Shown piece after piece: positions 35,789 through 45,852 of a stretch of 64,000 nucleotides of DNA. The position numbers and the translations under genes are program-made. Each line of letters starts with the position of its first letter. Position 1 is the stretch's first letter. The DNA comes from Comamonadaceae bacterium G21597-S1 (GTDB lineage Bacteria > Pseudomonadota > Gammaproteobacteria > Burkholderiales > Burkholderiaceae_C): positions 388,301-452,300 of the forward strand of contig JAPWHR010000002.1 in assembly GCA_027214345.1 (NCBI GenBank). The letters are read 5' to 3'. The notes beneath the pieces were generated by a model. The model was given only the letters and a program-made list of their open reading frames with translations, was not told the origin of the DNA and ran no database searches.

Positions 35789-35809
35789 AAAAAGAGAGGG
35801 GAAACCCTC
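35789..35809 (-). terminator. Rho-independent terminator after secG
   Basis: GAGGG (35796-35800) and CCCTC (35805-35809) form a stem around a GAAA tetraloop; on the minus strand it is followed by TCTTTTT. It lies 24 bp past the secG stop and would end the quinone oxidoreductase-tpiA-secG transcript before tRNA-Leu. Confidence 0.65.
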
Positions 35810-35832
35810 GCCTCCAGGCCACAACGCTCCAG

Positions 35833-36195
35833 CTATTTCGACGGAATCAGCGCGGCTCCGGACGCGGGTGCCGCAGGTACGGCCGCGGGCGCCGAGGCAC
35901 CGGACGCGGGCGCAACAGCGGCCGGGCTGTCCAGCACGCTGCCACTGCTGGCGGGACGCAGGTTGCCGAAATACGCCAGTGCCAGCGTGCTGACGAAAAA
36001 CACCGTCGCCAGCACGGCCGTGGTGCGGGACAGGAAGTTCGCACTGCCGCTGGCGCCGAACAGGCTGCCCGAGCTGCCGCTGCCGAACGCCGCGCCCATG
36101 TCGGCGCCCTTTCCATGCTGGACCAGGATCAGGCCGATCATGGCCAACGCCGAAAGCATCTGCAGTGCGAGCACCACAGTCAACATGACATTCAT
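35833..36195 (-). CDS. Preprotein translocase subunit SecG
   Basis: The 120-residue protein has two membrane helices (about 2-22 and 55-77) separated by the conserved loop VQHGKGADMGAAFGSGSSGSLFG, the SecG hallmark. It assists SecYE in protein export. The C-terminal 40 residues are Ala/Pro/Ser-rich, a variable extension. The ATG at 36195 has GAGGAG six bases upstream. Confidence 0.94.
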   Translation of the reverse strand: MNVMLTVVLALQMLSALAMIGLILVQHGKGADMGAAFGSGSSGSLFGASGSANFLSRTTAVLATVFFVSTLALAYFGNLRPASSGSVLDSPAAVAPASGASAPAAVPAAPASGAALIPSK

Positions 36196-36222
36196 CAAAA
36201 ACTCCTCAACAGATTCCGGGGA

Positions 36223-36975
36223 CTAGGCGGCGTTCGACGCCGCAGAAATGATGGACAGGAAGTCTGCCGGCTTGAGCGAGGCCCCGCCGATCAGACCGCC
36301 GTCGATGTCGGGCTGGGACAGCAGCTGCGCCGCATTCGCGGCATTCATGCTGCCGCCATAAAGGATGCGGACCCGGCCCGGCTGGGTCGTCGCCGCCTTG
36401 ATCTGGGTCCGCAGCACCGCATGCACCTGCTGCGCCTGTTCGGGGCTGGCCGTCTTGCCGGTACCGATCGCCCATACCGGCTCGTAGGCCACGACGATCT
36501 CGCTGATGCAATGGCCGTTGGTGTGGATCACGGCTGCCATCTGGCGCTTGACCACCTCCTCGGTGGCGCCGGACTCGCGCTGCGCCAGTGTCTCGCCGAC
36601 ACACACGATCGGCGTGATGCCCGCCGCCAGCGCCTGGCGCGCCTTCTCGGCCACCACGGCATCGTCCTCGCCGTGGTATTGGCGACGTTCCGAATGCCCG
36701 ACGATGGCATAACGCACACCGAACTCGCGCAGCATCGCGGCCGACACCTCACCCGTATACGCGCCCGCCTCGTGGCTGGACACATCCTGCGCACCCAGGG
36801 CCAGCGTGCTGCCGGCCAGCAGGCCCTGCAGCTGCGCCAGGTAGGGCGCAGGCACGCAGACCGCCGCGTCGCACGCCGCGTCGCCGATTCCGGCCAGGAC
36901 GGCCTGCACCAGGGCCGTGTTGCCGGCCAGGCTTGCGTTCATCTTCCAGTTGCCTGCGATGAGTTTGCGGTTCAT
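36223..36975 (-). CDS. Triosephosphate isomerase
   Basis: The 250-residue TIM barrel interconverts dihydroxyacetone phosphate and glyceraldehyde-3-phosphate. GNWKMN (about 8-13) contains the active-site Asn and Lys, GHSERRQ the catalytic His, [13 protein letters not shown] the catalytic Glu, and [10 protein letters not shown] the phosphate loop. The start overlaps the stop of the quinone oxidoreductase gene by four bases and secG follows by 27 bp. Confidence 0.96.
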   Translation of the reverse strand: MNRKLIAGNWKMNASLAGNTALVQAVLAGIGDAACDAAVCVPAPYLAQLQGLLAGSTLALGAQDVSSHEAGAYTGEVSAAMLREFGVRYAIVGHSERRQYHGEDDAVVAEKARQALAAGITPIVCVGETLAQRESGATEEVVKRQMAAVIHTNGHCISEIVVAYEPVWAIGTGKTASPEQAQQVHAVLRTQIKAATTQPGRVRILYGGSMNAANAAQLLSQPDIDGGLIGGASLKPADFLSIISAASNAA

Positions 36976-37991
36976 GCTTGCTCCCAGGTGATCACCAGCT
37001 TGCCGATGTGCTGGTTCGATTCCATCAATGCATGGGCCCGCGCCGCGCCGCTGGGCAGATCGCCTTCGCCTTGCAAGGCGGGAAAGCTGCTGTGGATCAC
37101 GGGTCGGATGCTGCCGCTCTCGATCAGCGGCCAGACATGCCTGAGGCAGGCCTGTGCAATCTTCTGCTTGAACGCCACCGGCCGGGGACGCAAGGTCGAG
37201 CCGGTGATCGTCAGGCGCCGGCGCAATACCGCACCGGCATTGAACGCGCTCTTCACGCCCCCTTGCACCGCGATGATCACCAGCCGGCCGTCGTCGGCCA
37301 GGCAGTCGATCTCGCGTGTCACGTAGTCGCCCGCCACCATGTCGAGCACCACATCGACGCCCCGCCCGTCCGTGAGGCGCTTGACCTCCTGGACAAAATC
37401 CTGGCTGCGGTAGTTGATCGCATGGTTGGCACCGAGCGCCACGCAGGCCTTGGCCTTTTCATCGCTGCCCACCGTGACGATGACCTGGCAACCCATGGCC
37501 CGCGCCATCTGGATCGCCGTCACGCCGATGCCGCTGGAGCCGCCCTGCACCAGCAGGGTTTCTCCCGGCTGCAGGCGGCCGCGGTCGAACACGTTGCTCC
37601 AGACGGTGAAGAAGGTCTCCGGCAGGCAGGCCGCCTGCTCGTCGCTCAGCCCGCGCGGAACCGGCAGGCATTGCGCAATCGGCGCAACGCAATATTCGGC
37701 ATACCCCCCACCGGCCACCAGCGCACAGACATGGTCGCCCGGCTTGAGGCCGGCGGCCGCCAGTTCGTCGGCATCGCCCGCGTCGATGACACCCGCCACT
37801 TCCAGGCCCGGGATATCGGAGGCACCCGGCGGCACCGGATAGTTGCCGGTGCGCTGCAACACGTCGGGGCGGTTGATGCCGCTGGCCGACACGCGGATGC
37901 GCAACTCGCCCGAGCCCGGCTCGGGCATCGGACGGGTGGCCGGCCGCAACACCTGTGGCGCACCGGGCTCGACGATTTCGATGACGTTCAT
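36972..37991 (-). CDS. NAD(P)H:quinone oxidoreductase, zeta-crystallin type
   Basis: The 339-residue medium-chain dehydrogenase-fold protein has the QOR/PIG3-type sequence [16 protein letters not shown], the cofactor motif [16 protein letters not shown] (about 141-156) and no catalytic zinc cysteines. It probably reduces quinones using NADPH. The ATG at 37991 is seven bases after GGGAG; an ATG two codons upstream lies almost on that site. It is first in the group with tpiA and secG. Confidence 0.88.
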   Translation of the reverse strand: MNVIEIVEPGAPQVLRPATRPMPEPGSGELRIRVSASGINRPDVLQRTGNYPVPPGASDIPGLEVAGVIDAGDADELAAAGLKPGDHVCALVAGGGYAEYCVAPIAQCLPVPRGLSDEQAACLPETFFTVWSNVFDRGRLQPGETLLVQGGSSGIGVTAIQMARAMGCQVIVTVGSDEKAKACVALGANHAINYRSQDFVQEVKRLTDGRGVDVVLDMVAGDYVTREIDCLADDGRLVIIAVQGGVKSAFNAGAVLRRRLTITGSTLRPRPVAFKQKIAQACLRHVWPLIESGSIRPVIHSSFPALQGEGDLPSGAARAHALMESNQHIGKLVITWEQA

Positions 37992-38064
37992 GCACATGCT
38001 CCCAACACGGCCGGGCGGCGCGCCGCCCGGCTGCCGTACCGGCAGAACTGCCGGCCGGCCACCA

Positions 38065-40191
38065 TCAACCCTGCTCCGCGGCGCCCTGCGGTGCGCTCGG
38101 ACGATCGAGCAAGGCCTTCATCGACAGCTTGACGCGACCTTTCTCGTCGGTCTCCAGCACCTTGACCTTGACGATCTGGCCTTCGCTCAGGTAGTCGGTG
38201 ACCTTCTCGACGCGCTCGTGCGCGATCTGGCTGATGTGCAGCAGGCCGTCCTTGCCCGGCAGCAGGTTGACCAGCGCGCCGAAGTCCAGGATCTTGGTGA
38301 TCGGGCCTTCGTAGACCTTGCCGATCTCCACTTCCGCGGTGATCTGCGCGATGCGCTGCTTGGCCACCTCGGCCTGGCCGGCGTCGGTCGACGCGATCGT
38401 GATCGTGCCGTCCTCGTCGATGTTGATCTGGCAACCGGTTTCCTCGGTCAGGCCGCGGATCACCGCCCCGCCCTTGCCGATCACGTCGCGGATCTTCTCG
38501 GGGTTGATCTTCATCGTGTACAGGCGCGGCGCGAAGTTCGACACCTCGGTCTTGGCCGACGACATCGCCTCCTGCATCTTGCCCAGAATGTGCATGCGGG
38601 CTTCCTTGGCCTGAGCCAGCGCGACCTGCATGATTTCCTTCGTGATGCCCTGGATCTTGATGTCCATCTGCAGCGCGGAGATGCCGTTCGTCGTACCGGC
38701 GACCTTGAAGTCCATGTCGCCCAGGTGATCTTCGTCACCCAGGATGTCGGTCAGCACCGCGAACTTGTTGCCGTCCTTGATCAGGCCCATGGCGATGCCG
38801 GCCACGTGGGCCTTCATCGGCACGCCGGCGTCCATCAAGGCCAGGCAGCCACCACACACGGACGCCATCGACGAGGAGCCGTTGGACTCGGTCACCTCGG
38901 ACACCACACGCATGGTGTACGGGAAATCGTCCTTGGACGGCAAGGCGGCGATCAGCGCGCGCTTGGCCAGGCGGCCGTGGCCGATCTCGCGGCGCTTGGG
39001 CGTGCCGAAACGGCCGGCTTCGCCGGTGGCGAACGGAGGCATGTTGTAGTGCAACATGAAGCGGTCCTGGAACTCGCCAGCCAGCGCGTCGATACGCTGC
39101 GCATCACGCTCGGTACCCAGCGTGGCAACGACCAGTGCCTGCGTCTCGCCACGGGTGAACAGCGCCGAACCATGGGTGCGCGGCAACACGCCATTGCGGA
39201 TCTCGATGGCACGCACGGTGCGGGTATCGCGACCATCGATGCGCGGCTCGCCGGCCAGGATCTGGCCGCGCACGATACGCGCCTCGATGTCGAACAGCAG
39301 GCTTTCGACCTTGACGCTGTCGAACGCGACGCCGTCGGCCTTCAGGCCGTCCATTACGGCGGCGTAGGCGCTGCGGCAGGCCTGGGTGCGCTCCTGCTTG
39401 TTGCGGATCTGGTAGGCGGCGGCCAGCTTCTCGGCGCCGTGGGCTTCGACCTTGGCGATCAGTTCTTCGTCGCGCGCCGGGGCTTGCCAGTCCCAGACCG
39501 GCTTGCCGGCGTCACGCACCAGTTCGTTGATCGCGGCGATCGCGACATTGCCCTGCTCGTGACCGAACACGACGGCGCCCAGCATGATCTCTTCCGACAG
39601 CTGGTCGGCTTCGGACTCGACCATCAGCACGGCGGCTTCGGTACCGGCGACGACCAGGTCGAGCTGGCTGTCCTTGAGCTGGGTCTGGCCCGGGTTGAGC
39701 ACGTATTCGCCGTTGACATAACCAACGCGGGCAGCGCCGATCGGGCCGTTGAACGGAATGCCGCTGACCGACAGTGCCGCGCTGGTGGCGATCATGGCCG
39801 CGATGTCGGCCTGCACTTCGGGATTCAGGCTCAGCACGTGCACGATGACCTGGACTTCGTTGTAGAAGCCCTCGGGGAACAACGGACGGATCGGGCGATC
39901 GATCAGGCGGCAGGTCAGCGTCTCGAGCTCGCTCGGACGGCCTTCGCGCTTGAAGAAGCTGCCCGGGATCTTTCCGGCGGCGTACGCCTTTTCGGTGTAG
40001 TCGACGGTCAGCGGGAAGAAGTCCTGCCCCGCCTTGGCTTCGGTCTTGGCCACGACGGTGGCCAGCACGACGGTGTCGTCGATGTTGACCACGACAGCGC
40101 CGGAGGCCTGGCGCGCGATTTCGCCGGTTTCCATCGTGACCGAATGCGGCCCCCACTGGAAGGTCTTGCTGACTTTCTTGAACATGCTCAT
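38065..40191 (-). CDS. Polyribonucleotide nucleotidyltransferase (PNPase)
   Basis: The 708-residue protein has two RNase PH-like domains (about 10-230 and 310-540), a KH domain ([20 protein letters not shown] near 555-575) and a C-terminal S1 domain ([19 protein letters not shown]). It degrades RNA phosphorolytically from the 3' end and is a degradosome component. The ATG at 40191 has AGGAG eight bases upstream. It follows rpsO in the conserved rpsO-pnp order with a hairpin between. Confidence 0.96.
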   Translation of the reverse strand: MSMFKKVSKTFQWGPHSVTMETGEIARQASGAVVVNIDDTVVLATVVAKTEAKAGQDFFPLTVDYTEKAYAAGKIPGSFFKREGRPSELETLTCRLIDRPIRPLFPEGFYNEVQVIVHVLSLNPEVQADIAAMIATSAALSVSGIPFNGPIGAARVGYVNGEYVLNPGQTQLKDSQLDLVVAGTEAAVLMVESEADQLSEEIMLGAVVFGHEQGNVAIAAINELVRDAGKPVWDWQAPARDEELIAKVEAHGAEKLAAAYQIRNKQERTQACRSAYAAVMDGLKADGVAFDSVKVESLLFDIEARIVRGQILAGEPRIDGRDTRTVRAIEIRNGVLPRTHGSALFTRGETQALVVATLGTERDAQRIDALAGEFQDRFMLHYNMPPFATGEAGRFGTPKRREIGHGRLAKRALIAALPSKDDFPYTMRVVSEVTESNGSSSMASVCGGCLALMDAGVPMKAHVAGIAMGLIKDGNKFAVLTDILGDEDHLGDMDFKVAGTTNGISALQMDIKIQGITKEIMQVALAQAKEARMHILGKMQEAMSSAKTEVSNFAPRLYTMKINPEKIRDVIGKGGAVIRGLTEETGCQINIDEDGTITIASTDAGQAEVAKQRIAQITAEVEIGKVYEGPITKILDFGALVNLLPGKDGLLHISQIAHERVEKVTDYLSEGQIVKVKVLETDEKGRVKLSMKALLDRPSAPQGAAEQG

Positions 40192-40402
40192 GTTGTGTTC
40201 TCCTGGTTGTGATGGGAGGTGTCGGCCACCTCGCCGGAGCCTGGAGTCAACCTGGCAGAACACGATGCCATTCCAGCGTTACTCGGTGCCGTGGCCCGAG
40301 CAGCCCTGGAATGACACAGCTTCGCTCTGCCCTTGTCTCGACGCTGGAGCGGCACGCCGCCCATCGCCAAACCGTGTTGTCTCCCTATCCCTGCAAACGA
40401 CA

Positions 40403-40436
40403 AAGCGCCTGAGGCAGTCATGCAACCCAGGCGCTT
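40403..40436 (-). terminator. Hairpin between rpsO and pnp (attenuator or RNase III processing site)
   Basis: AAGCGCCTG (40403-40411) and CAGGCGCTT (40428-40436) form a perfect 9-bp stem with a 16-base loop, extended by a few more pairs with one bulge. On the minus strand it is followed by TGTCGTTTG, a poor T-run. In E. coli the same place holds a partial terminator and RNase III sites controlling pnp. Confidence 0.55.
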
Positions 40437-40452
40437 GTCATGGAACCGCGGC

Positions 40453-40719
40453 CTACTTGCGCAGGCCGAGTTTGGCGATCAGTGCGGTGTAACGCTCCGC
40501 ATCCTTGGACTTGAGGTAGTCCAGCAGCTTGCGCCGGCGGCTCACCATGCGCAACAAGCCACGGCGACCATGGTGGTCCTTGGCGTGGGTCTTGAAGTGG
40601 GGGGTGAGTTCGTTGATACGGGCCGTCAGCAGGGCAACCTGCACTTCGGGACTTCCGGTATCACCGGACTTGCGGGCATTGTCGGCAATGACGGTTGCCT
40701 TGATACTGGATGCGATCAT
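40453..40719 (-). CDS. 30S ribosomal protein S15
   Basis: The 88-residue protein matches S15 throughout: [40 protein letters not shown] and the C-terminal IAKLGLRK. It binds 16S rRNA helices 20-22 early in assembly. It heads the rpsO-pnp unit. Confidence 0.97.
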   Translation of the reverse strand: MIASSIKATVIADNARKSGDTGSPEVQVALLTARINELTPHFKTHAKDHHGRRGLLRMVSRRRKLLDYLKSKDAERYTALIAKLGLRK

Positions 40720-40835
40720 TTGATATTTCCTCTGTTGGGGCGCCTGCCGCAATGGCGAGCGCTCCGGGTTGACAACTTGCGCCAGGCGCTGGAACTGCCC
40801 CTGACGTGCGCTTGTGCGAAATGCAAAGCCCGCAG

Positions 40836-40841
40836 AGTATA
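40836..40841 (-). promoter_or_regulatory. Probable -10 element of the rpsO promoter
   Basis: On the minus strand the hexamer is TATACT, preceded by GGGT, about 117 bp upstream of rpsO. No clear -35 box is seen in the GC-rich DNA beyond, which includes the end of the adjacent aminotransferase gene. Confidence 0.4.
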
Positions 40842-40868
40842 ACCCGAGTGGCCGGCCCGGCCGGCGGC

Positions 40869-42035
40869 TCAGCGGCCGAGCCAGGCGCGCAGGCGCTCGA
40901 CACCTGCCACCAGCCGCTGCGGATCGCGCGACGCGAAGCACCAGCGCAACCAGCAGCCCGCCGGGTCGGCATCGCTGGCACCGAAGGCCACACCGGGCGC
41001 AAGGCCGATGCCCGCCTCCAGCACCAGGCGCTTGGCGGTGGCCAGCGAATCGCTGGCACCGCCGAGCCGGAAGAACGCATACATGCCGCCGGGCGCCGGC
41101 GCGACATCGACGCCGGGCAAGGCCTGCAGCAGCGGCACCAGCGTGTCGCGGCACAGCCGGAGATGGGCCACGACCCGGGGCGTCACGTCGTCAGTGCGAG
41201 CCAGCGCCGTCATGGCCGCACGCTGCACGAACACCGGCGCGCAGGACGTGTTGAACTCGATCAGCTTGCCGACCTGCGGCGTCATCGCCGCCGGCATCAC
41301 CAGCCAACCCAGGCGCCAGCCGGTCATCAGGAAACTCTTGGAGAAACTGTGCACGACGACCAGCCGGTCCTGCGGATCGCAGACATCCAGGAAGCTGGGT
41401 GCGCAGCCATGATCGCCACCTTCGAAGTACAGGCGTTCGTACACCTCGTCGGCCAGGATCCAGGTGCCGGTGGCGCGGCAATGCTCGGCGATGCGCAACT
41501 GCTCGTCGCGCGTCAAGGTCCATCCGGTCGGGTTGTTCGGCGCGTTGATGATCAGCACCCGCGTACGCGCGGTCACCGCCTCGAGCAAAGCCTGCATGTC
41601 CAGCTTCCAGGCACCGTCGACCGGCTGCAACGAGACACACCGTACCCGCGCGCCCAGGATCTCGGGCTGCGCCACCAGGTTGGGCCACACCGGCGTGACC
41701 GCCACCACCTCGTCGCCGGCATCCACCAGTGCCTGCACCGCCAGCATCAGTGCATTGACGCCGCCCGAAGTCACGGCCAGCCGGTCACTGTCGATCGGCC
41801 GGTGCACGGTGGCCATGTAACGCGCGATCGCCTCACGCAGCTCCGGTAGTCCCAGGTTGTGCCCGTAGAAGGTCTCGCCCCGCTGCAGCGACTCGATCGC
41901 CGCCTGGCGGATGAATTCCGGCGTCACTTCGTCGCTCTCGCCAAACCAGAACGGCAACACGTCGCTGCGCCCGATGCCGGCGTTGGCCACCTCCCGGATG
42001 CGGGATTCCTGCAGGTTCAGAACGGTATGACGCAT
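40869..42035 (-). CDS. Class I/II pyridoxal-phosphate aminotransferase
   Basis: The 388-residue enzyme has the aspartate aminotransferase fold: [11 protein letters not shown] (about 180-190), DEVYERLYF, the cofactor lysine in [15 protein letters not shown], and the late arginine for the substrate carboxylate in WLRWCFA. It transfers an amino group between an amino acid and a keto acid; the substrate is not obvious. The ATG at 42035 gives [20 protein letters not shown], a normal start for this branch; in-frame codons upstream overlap the next gene region. Confidence 0.85.
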   Translation of the reverse strand: MRHTVLNLQESRIREVANAGIGRSDVLPFWFGESDEVTPEFIRQAAIESLQRGETFYGHNLGLPELREAIARYMATVHRPIDSDRLAVTSGGVNALMLAVQALVDAGDEVVAVTPVWPNLVAQPEILGARVRCVSLQPVDGAWKLDMQALLEAVTARTRVLIINAPNNPTGWTLTRDEQLRIAEHCRATGTWILADEVYERLYFEGGDHGCAPSFLDVCDPQDRLVVVHSFSKSFLMTGWRLGWLVMPAAMTPQVGKLIEFNTSCAPVFVQRAAMTALARTDDVTPRVVAHLRLCRDTLVPLLQALPGVDVAPAPGGMYAFFRLGGASDSLATAKRLVLEAGIGLAPGVAFGASDADPAGCWLRWCFASRDPQRLVAGVERLRAWLGR

Positions 42036-42075
42036 GGGACAGGCTCGTTTCGAAAAAGTGGACGCGAAGACCGCA

Positions 42076-43380
42076 TCAGGGCCGCTGCATCTGGCAGCTG
42101 GTCGGCATTTCGGCGGCCGCGGCCGGCAGCGTCCTGACGACCCGAAAGCCGTACCCCGAACCTTCCACGTCGAACGGAACACCCGCCGTGCCGACCCGGT
42201 CCATCACGCCGACGACCAGCGACTGCTGGAACTGGTGGTCGGCCGCGCGCATGCGCCCGGCCTGCCCCTGCAGTTGCACGGACGCATTCTCCAGCGCCCG
42301 CGCCACGGCCACCACGTCCAGCGCGCCGTCGCGCGATGCCGCACCCGTGCTGCCCGCCTGCGTGATGGCCTGCGCCAGCGCTTCGATCATCAGCTGCATG
42401 CGCATGTGCACGTAGTCGTCCGACGGGTCGGGATACCTCTTGCGAAAGGCCTTGTAGAAGGCCTCGCTTTCGGCGGTTTGCACATTGGGCAGCCAGTCGG
42501 CTACCGCGATCACCTTGCCGATGCCGGCCTCGCCCATCGCGGCCGGCGCACCCAGCGCGTTGCCGTAGAAGGTGTAGAAGCGGCCGTCGAAACCGGCGTC
42601 GCGCGCGGCCTTGACGAGCAGCGTCAGGTCGTTGCCCCAGTTGCCGGTGATGATGGCCTGCGCCCCGCTGGCCCTGATCTTGGCGGCATACGGCAGGAAG
42701 TCCTTGATCCGACCGACCGGATGCAGTTCGTCGCCGACGATCTGCACGTCGGGGCGCTGCAGCGCGAGCTGGCGCCGCACTTCGCGCAACACCGCCTGGC
42801 CAAAGCTGTAGTCCTGGCCGATCAGGTAGACCTTCCGCAGCGCGCGGTCGTCCTTGATCATCGTCATCAAGGCCGCCACCCGCATGTCGGCATGGGCGTC
42901 GAAGCGGAAATGCCAGAAGCTGCACTTTTCGTTGGTCAGCACCGGGTCGACCGCCGAATAATTGAGGAACATCACCCGCCGCTCCGGTTCGCGTTCGTTG
43001 TGCTTGTTGATCGCGTCGACCAGCACCGCCGCATTGGCCGACGAGTTGCCCTGCAGCACGATCTGCGCGCCGTTGTCGATGGCCGATCGCAACGCCGACA
43101 ACACCTCCTCGTTCTGGCCCTTGCTGTCGTAGCGCTGCAGCACCAGGGGCCGCGCGCCACCCGCGGCATCGGGCAGGCGCACGCCGCCGCGCTGGTTGAC
43201 CCGCTCCAGCGCCCAGGCCAGGTTGCGGTACACGGCTTCACCGGTGTTGGCGAACGGCCCGCTGAGGCCTTCGATCATGGCCAGCCTGATCGGGGGCGGC
43301 GCTGGCTGGGCCAGCACCAGGGCCGGCAGCCATGCGGCCAGCCACAACAATTTCAAGAGCCAGCTGCGAACAATAAACAT
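42076..43380 (-). CDS. Branched-chain amino acid-type ABC transporter substrate-binding protein
   Basis: The 434-residue protein has a signal peptide (LLKLLWLAAWLPALVLA, cleavage near residue 24) and the type I periplasmic-binding fold of LivJ-like proteins (IRLAMIEGLSGPFANTGEA at the mature start; QIVLQGNSSANAAVL; KVYLIGQDYSFGQAVLREV). No permease or ATPase genes adjoin it, so it is an orphan or works with a transporter elsewhere. Its ligand is unknown. It lies 40 bp upstream of the aminotransferase on the same strand, so a link to amino or keto acid metabolism is possible. Confidence 0.85.
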   Translation of the reverse strand: MFIVRSWLLKLLWLAAWLPALVLAQPAPPPIRLAMIEGLSGPFANTGEAVYRNLAWALERVNQRGGVRLPDAAGGARPLVLQRYDSKGQNEEVLSALRSAIDNGAQIVLQGNSSANAAVLVDAINKHNEREPERRVMFLNYSAVDPVLTNEKCSFWHFRFDAHADMRVAALMTMIKDDRALRKVYLIGQDYSFGQAVLREVRRQLALQRPDVQIVGDELHPVGRIKDFLPYAAKIRASGAQAIITGNWGNDLTLLVKAARDAGFDGRFYTFYGNALGAPAAMGEAGIGKVIAVADWLPNVQTAESEAFYKAFRKRYPDPSDDYVHMRMQLMIEALAQAITQAGSTGAASRDGALDVVAVARALENASVQLQGQAGRMRAADHQFQQSLVVGVMDRVGTAGVPFDVEGSGYGFRVVRTLPAAAAEMPTSCQMQRP

Positions 43381-43475
43381 ACGAAGATCCCACTTGAAAA
43401 CCCGGCATGCACGCGCAGATTGGATGCATGTGGCCCGCAGCGTTGCGAGCCGCGCAGTTTACTAGGAGTGTTTCC

Positions 43476-43859
43476 ATGTTCTTCGCTGCCACCAGCCCCG
43501 TCTACACCCGTCGCGGCACCAGCACCCCCGCCAGCCACCTGCTGCACCGCCTGCAGCGCGAAGCCGCACGTGATGGCCAGGCGCAGCACGACGCCACGGT
43601 CGAACAGGACGAGTCGTCGACGACGCTGCGTTTCGACGTGCCGGGCGTCACGCGTGAGCAACTCGAGATCGGGGTCGAAGGCAACGTCGTGCGCATTGCG
43701 ACGACCGAAGGCGCGCCGCGCCAGTACCGCATGGCCTACCGGCTGGCCCAGGAGATCGCCGCCGAGACCAGCAGCGCCAAGCTGGAAAATGGCGTTCTGA
43801 CCGTCAAGCTTGCCAAGCCGGCGCCGGTCGACCGCAGCACGCGCATCGCGGTGCACTGA
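43476..43859 (+). CDS. Small Hsp20/alpha-crystallin-type chaperone
   Basis: The 127-residue protein contains an alpha-crystallin domain (about 40-120): DESSTTLRFDVPGVTREQLEIGVEGNVVRI, then a short loop and KLENGVLTVKLAK. The conserved GVL and terminal IAV motif (for oligomer contacts) are present. It should hold unfolding proteins. The ATG at 43476 is seven bases after AGGAG. The region between beta strands is shorter than in classical IbpA-type proteins. Confidence 0.85.
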   Translation: MFFAATSPVYTRRGTSTPASHLLHRLQREAARDGQAQHDATVEQDESSTTLRFDVPGVTREQLEIGVEGNVVRIATTEGAPRQYRMAYRLAQEIAAETSSAKLENGVLTVKLAKPAPVDRSTRIAVH

Positions 43860-43890
43860 GCCCCATCGTCCCGCGCCACGGCGGGACGGC

Positions 43891-44535
43891 TCACGGCTGC
43901 CCGGCCAGCAGACGCTCCACGACCCTGGCGGCCGAGCGGATATGGCGCCGGGTCAGTCGCGACGCCAGCGCAGCATCGCCCGCGACGCAGGCGTCCAGGA
44001 TTTCCGCGTGTTCCTGGTCCGAGCGTGCCTCGTAGCGGGCACGCGCCCAGGCATATTGCAGATACCGATCGGCGTGGCGCCACAGGCTCTCGAGTTGCTC
44101 CATCAGAAAGGGGCGCCGCGCCGCGGCATACAGGCTGCGGTGAAACACCCAGTTCCAGTGCGCCCGCTCGGACAGCCCGGGTGCCGCGGCACCCGCGTCC
44201 AGCGCCTCGCGCGCCGCCGCCAGATGCGCATCGGCCAGCGCCGGTACCGCGTTGCGGATGGCGAGATCCTCCAGCGCACAACGCATCTCGGCCAACTCGG
44301 TGCACTGGCCGGCACTGAGCGGCACCACCACCGCGCCCCGGTTCGGCACGATCCGCACCAGTCCTTTTTCGGCCAGCGCGGCCAGGGCCTCGCGCACCGG
44401 GATATGGCTCACGCCGAACTCCGCAGCCAGGTCGGCCTGGCGCAACGGGCCGGCTTGCGCATAGACCCCTTCAATGATGCGGCGTTCCAGTTCGGTACTG
44501 ATGGAGCGCGCGATGGGCTGGGCGGATTTTGACAT
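43891..44535 (-). CDS. GntR-family transcriptional regulator (FCD domain)
   Basis: The 214-residue protein has an N-terminal winged helix (LRQADLAAEFGVSHIPVREALAALAEKGLV, about 31-60) and an FCD effector domain with His residues in HWNWVFHRSLYAA and DQEHAEIL. It is divergent from an aminotransferase gene, with an AT-rich palindrome between them, so it probably controls that gene and itself in response to a small acid. Confidence 0.87.
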   Translation of the reverse strand: MSKSAQPIARSISTELERRIIEGVYAQAGPLRQADLAAEFGVSHIPVREALAALAEKGLVRIVPNRGAVVVPLSAGQCTELAEMRCALEDLAIRNAVPALADAHLAAAREALDAGAAAPGLSERAHWNWVFHRSLYAAARRPFLMEQLESLWRHADRYLQYAWARARYEARSDQEHAEILDACVAGDAALASRLTRRHIRSAARVVERLLAGQP

Positions 44536-44547
44536 CGGACTCTCAAT

Positions 44548-44559
44548 TTAATATATTAA
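44548..44559. promoter_or_regulatory. Palindromic candidate operator between GntR regulator and aminotransferase
   Basis: TTAATATATTAA is a perfect 12-bp palindrome, 13 bp upstream of the regulator start and 60 bp upstream of the aminotransferase start. It is the most AT-rich point in the neighbourhood and would also fit a promoter -10 region. Confidence 0.5.
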
Positions 44560-44618
44560 CTTGGCGTGCCGTCATCGCCCTTCCGTCGACGGGCCGGTCA
44601 CGCAGACAAGAGTTTCCG

Positions 44619-45824
44619 ATGACATTTTCGAACACGCCTCCCGTCGGCCGACGCACGGCCGCCATGACGCCGATCGGCGTCGAACGCATGGGAGACCAGG
44701 CCGACACCTTGCGCGACCGCGACGTGCTGCGGCTGGAGAATCTCGATACCGACCTGTTGCCGCCCGAAGCCGCGTTGCGCACCACCGAGCGGGCGGTACG
44801 CGACGACGACGCCAACAGCTACCTGCCCTTTCTCGGCCACGACCGGCTGCGCGCCGCGGCCACCGCGCTGGTGGAGCGCAACGGCCACCTGGACGCCGGC
44901 CACTACGACTGGCGCAGGCAGTGTTTCATCTCGGCCGGCGGCCTGAGCGGGGTTCTCAACACCTTGCTCGCCTTGCTCGAACCCGGCGACGAGGTGGTGC
45001 TGACCAGTCCGACCTACGTCGGCCTGATCAACCGGGTCCGCCTGGCCGGCGCCGTGCCGCGTTTCATCCGCCTGGTGCCGACCGCGGGTGGCTGGCGGCT
45101 GGACCGCGAGTCGGTGGCCTCCGCCGTCAGCGAGCGCACCCGTGCCTTCCTGATGATGAGCCCGTCCATGCCGACCGGCGCCGTGCTCGACCGTGACGAA
45201 TGGCAGCTGGTCTGCGAGTACTGCGTGGCGTCCAACAGCTGGATGATCCACGACAGTGCGATGGAACGCATCGTGTTCGGCGACGCGCCGCGGCTGCAGC
45301 CCCTGCATTTTCCCGGTATGGCCGAACGCACGGTGACGGTCGGAGCCGCGTCCAAGGAATACCGGATGATCGGCTGGCGCGTCGGCTGGATCGTGTGCCC
45401 GATGGCGGCCGCAGAAGCGATCAGCCGGGTGGCGATCGGCAACGTCGTCTGCCCGGTTGGCATCGCCCAGCAGGCGGTGGCCGACGCCATCGGCGCACCC
45501 GACGACGGCATTGCGTCCTGCACGGCGCAGTGGTCGGCCCGCCACGACGCGATCGTCGCGGGCCTGCGAACGCGTTACGACGTGGTCCCGGCCCATGGCG
45601 GCTGGTCGCTGCTGGTCGACATGCGGCGCCAGGCGGTCAGCGGCGCCGAGGCCTCGCGGCGCCTGCTCGCGCACGGGGTGGCAGCCACGTCGATGGAGAA
45701 CTGGGGCCTGCCCGACACTGAGCACTACCTGCGCCTGGTGTTCGCGAACGAACCGCTGGACCGGCTGGCGGAACTGCCCCGGCGATTCGATGCGGCATTC
45801 GCCGATCGGCCCGTTGGGCGCTGA
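44619..45824 (+). CDS. Class I/II pyridoxal-phosphate aminotransferase, GntR-linked
   Basis: The 401-residue enzyme has SPTYVGLINRVRLAG, MMSPSMPTGAV in place of the common NPxNPTG, HDSAMERIVFGD and the cofactor lysine in AASKEYRMIGWRVGW, so it is a divergent member of the aspartate aminotransferase fold. The substrate is unknown. The ATG at 44619 is preceded by AAGAG; 30 in-frame codons upstream would run through the operator. Expression is probably controlled by the divergent GntR regulator. Confidence 0.82.
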   Translation: MTFSNTPPVGRRTAAMTPIGVERMGDQADTLRDRDVLRLENLDTDLLPPEAALRTTERAVRDDDANSYLPFLGHDRLRAAATALVERNGHLDAGHYDWRRQCFISAGGLSGVLNTLLALLEPGDEVVLTSPTYVGLINRVRLAGAVPRFIRLVPTAGGWRLDRESVASAVSERTRAFLMMSPSMPTGAVLDRDEWQLVCEYCVASNSWMIHDSAMERIVFGDAPRLQPLHFPGMAERTVTVGAASKEYRMIGWRVGWIVCPMAAAEAISRVAIGNVVCPVGIAQQAVADAIGAPDDGIASCTAQWSARHDAIVAGLRTRYDVVPAHGGWSLLVDMRRQAVSGAEASRRLLAHGVAATSMENWGLPDTEHYLRLVFANEPLDRLAELPRRFDAAFADRPVGR

Positions 45825-45852
45825 GCCCGGCCCGCCACCGACCTGCCGCGGC

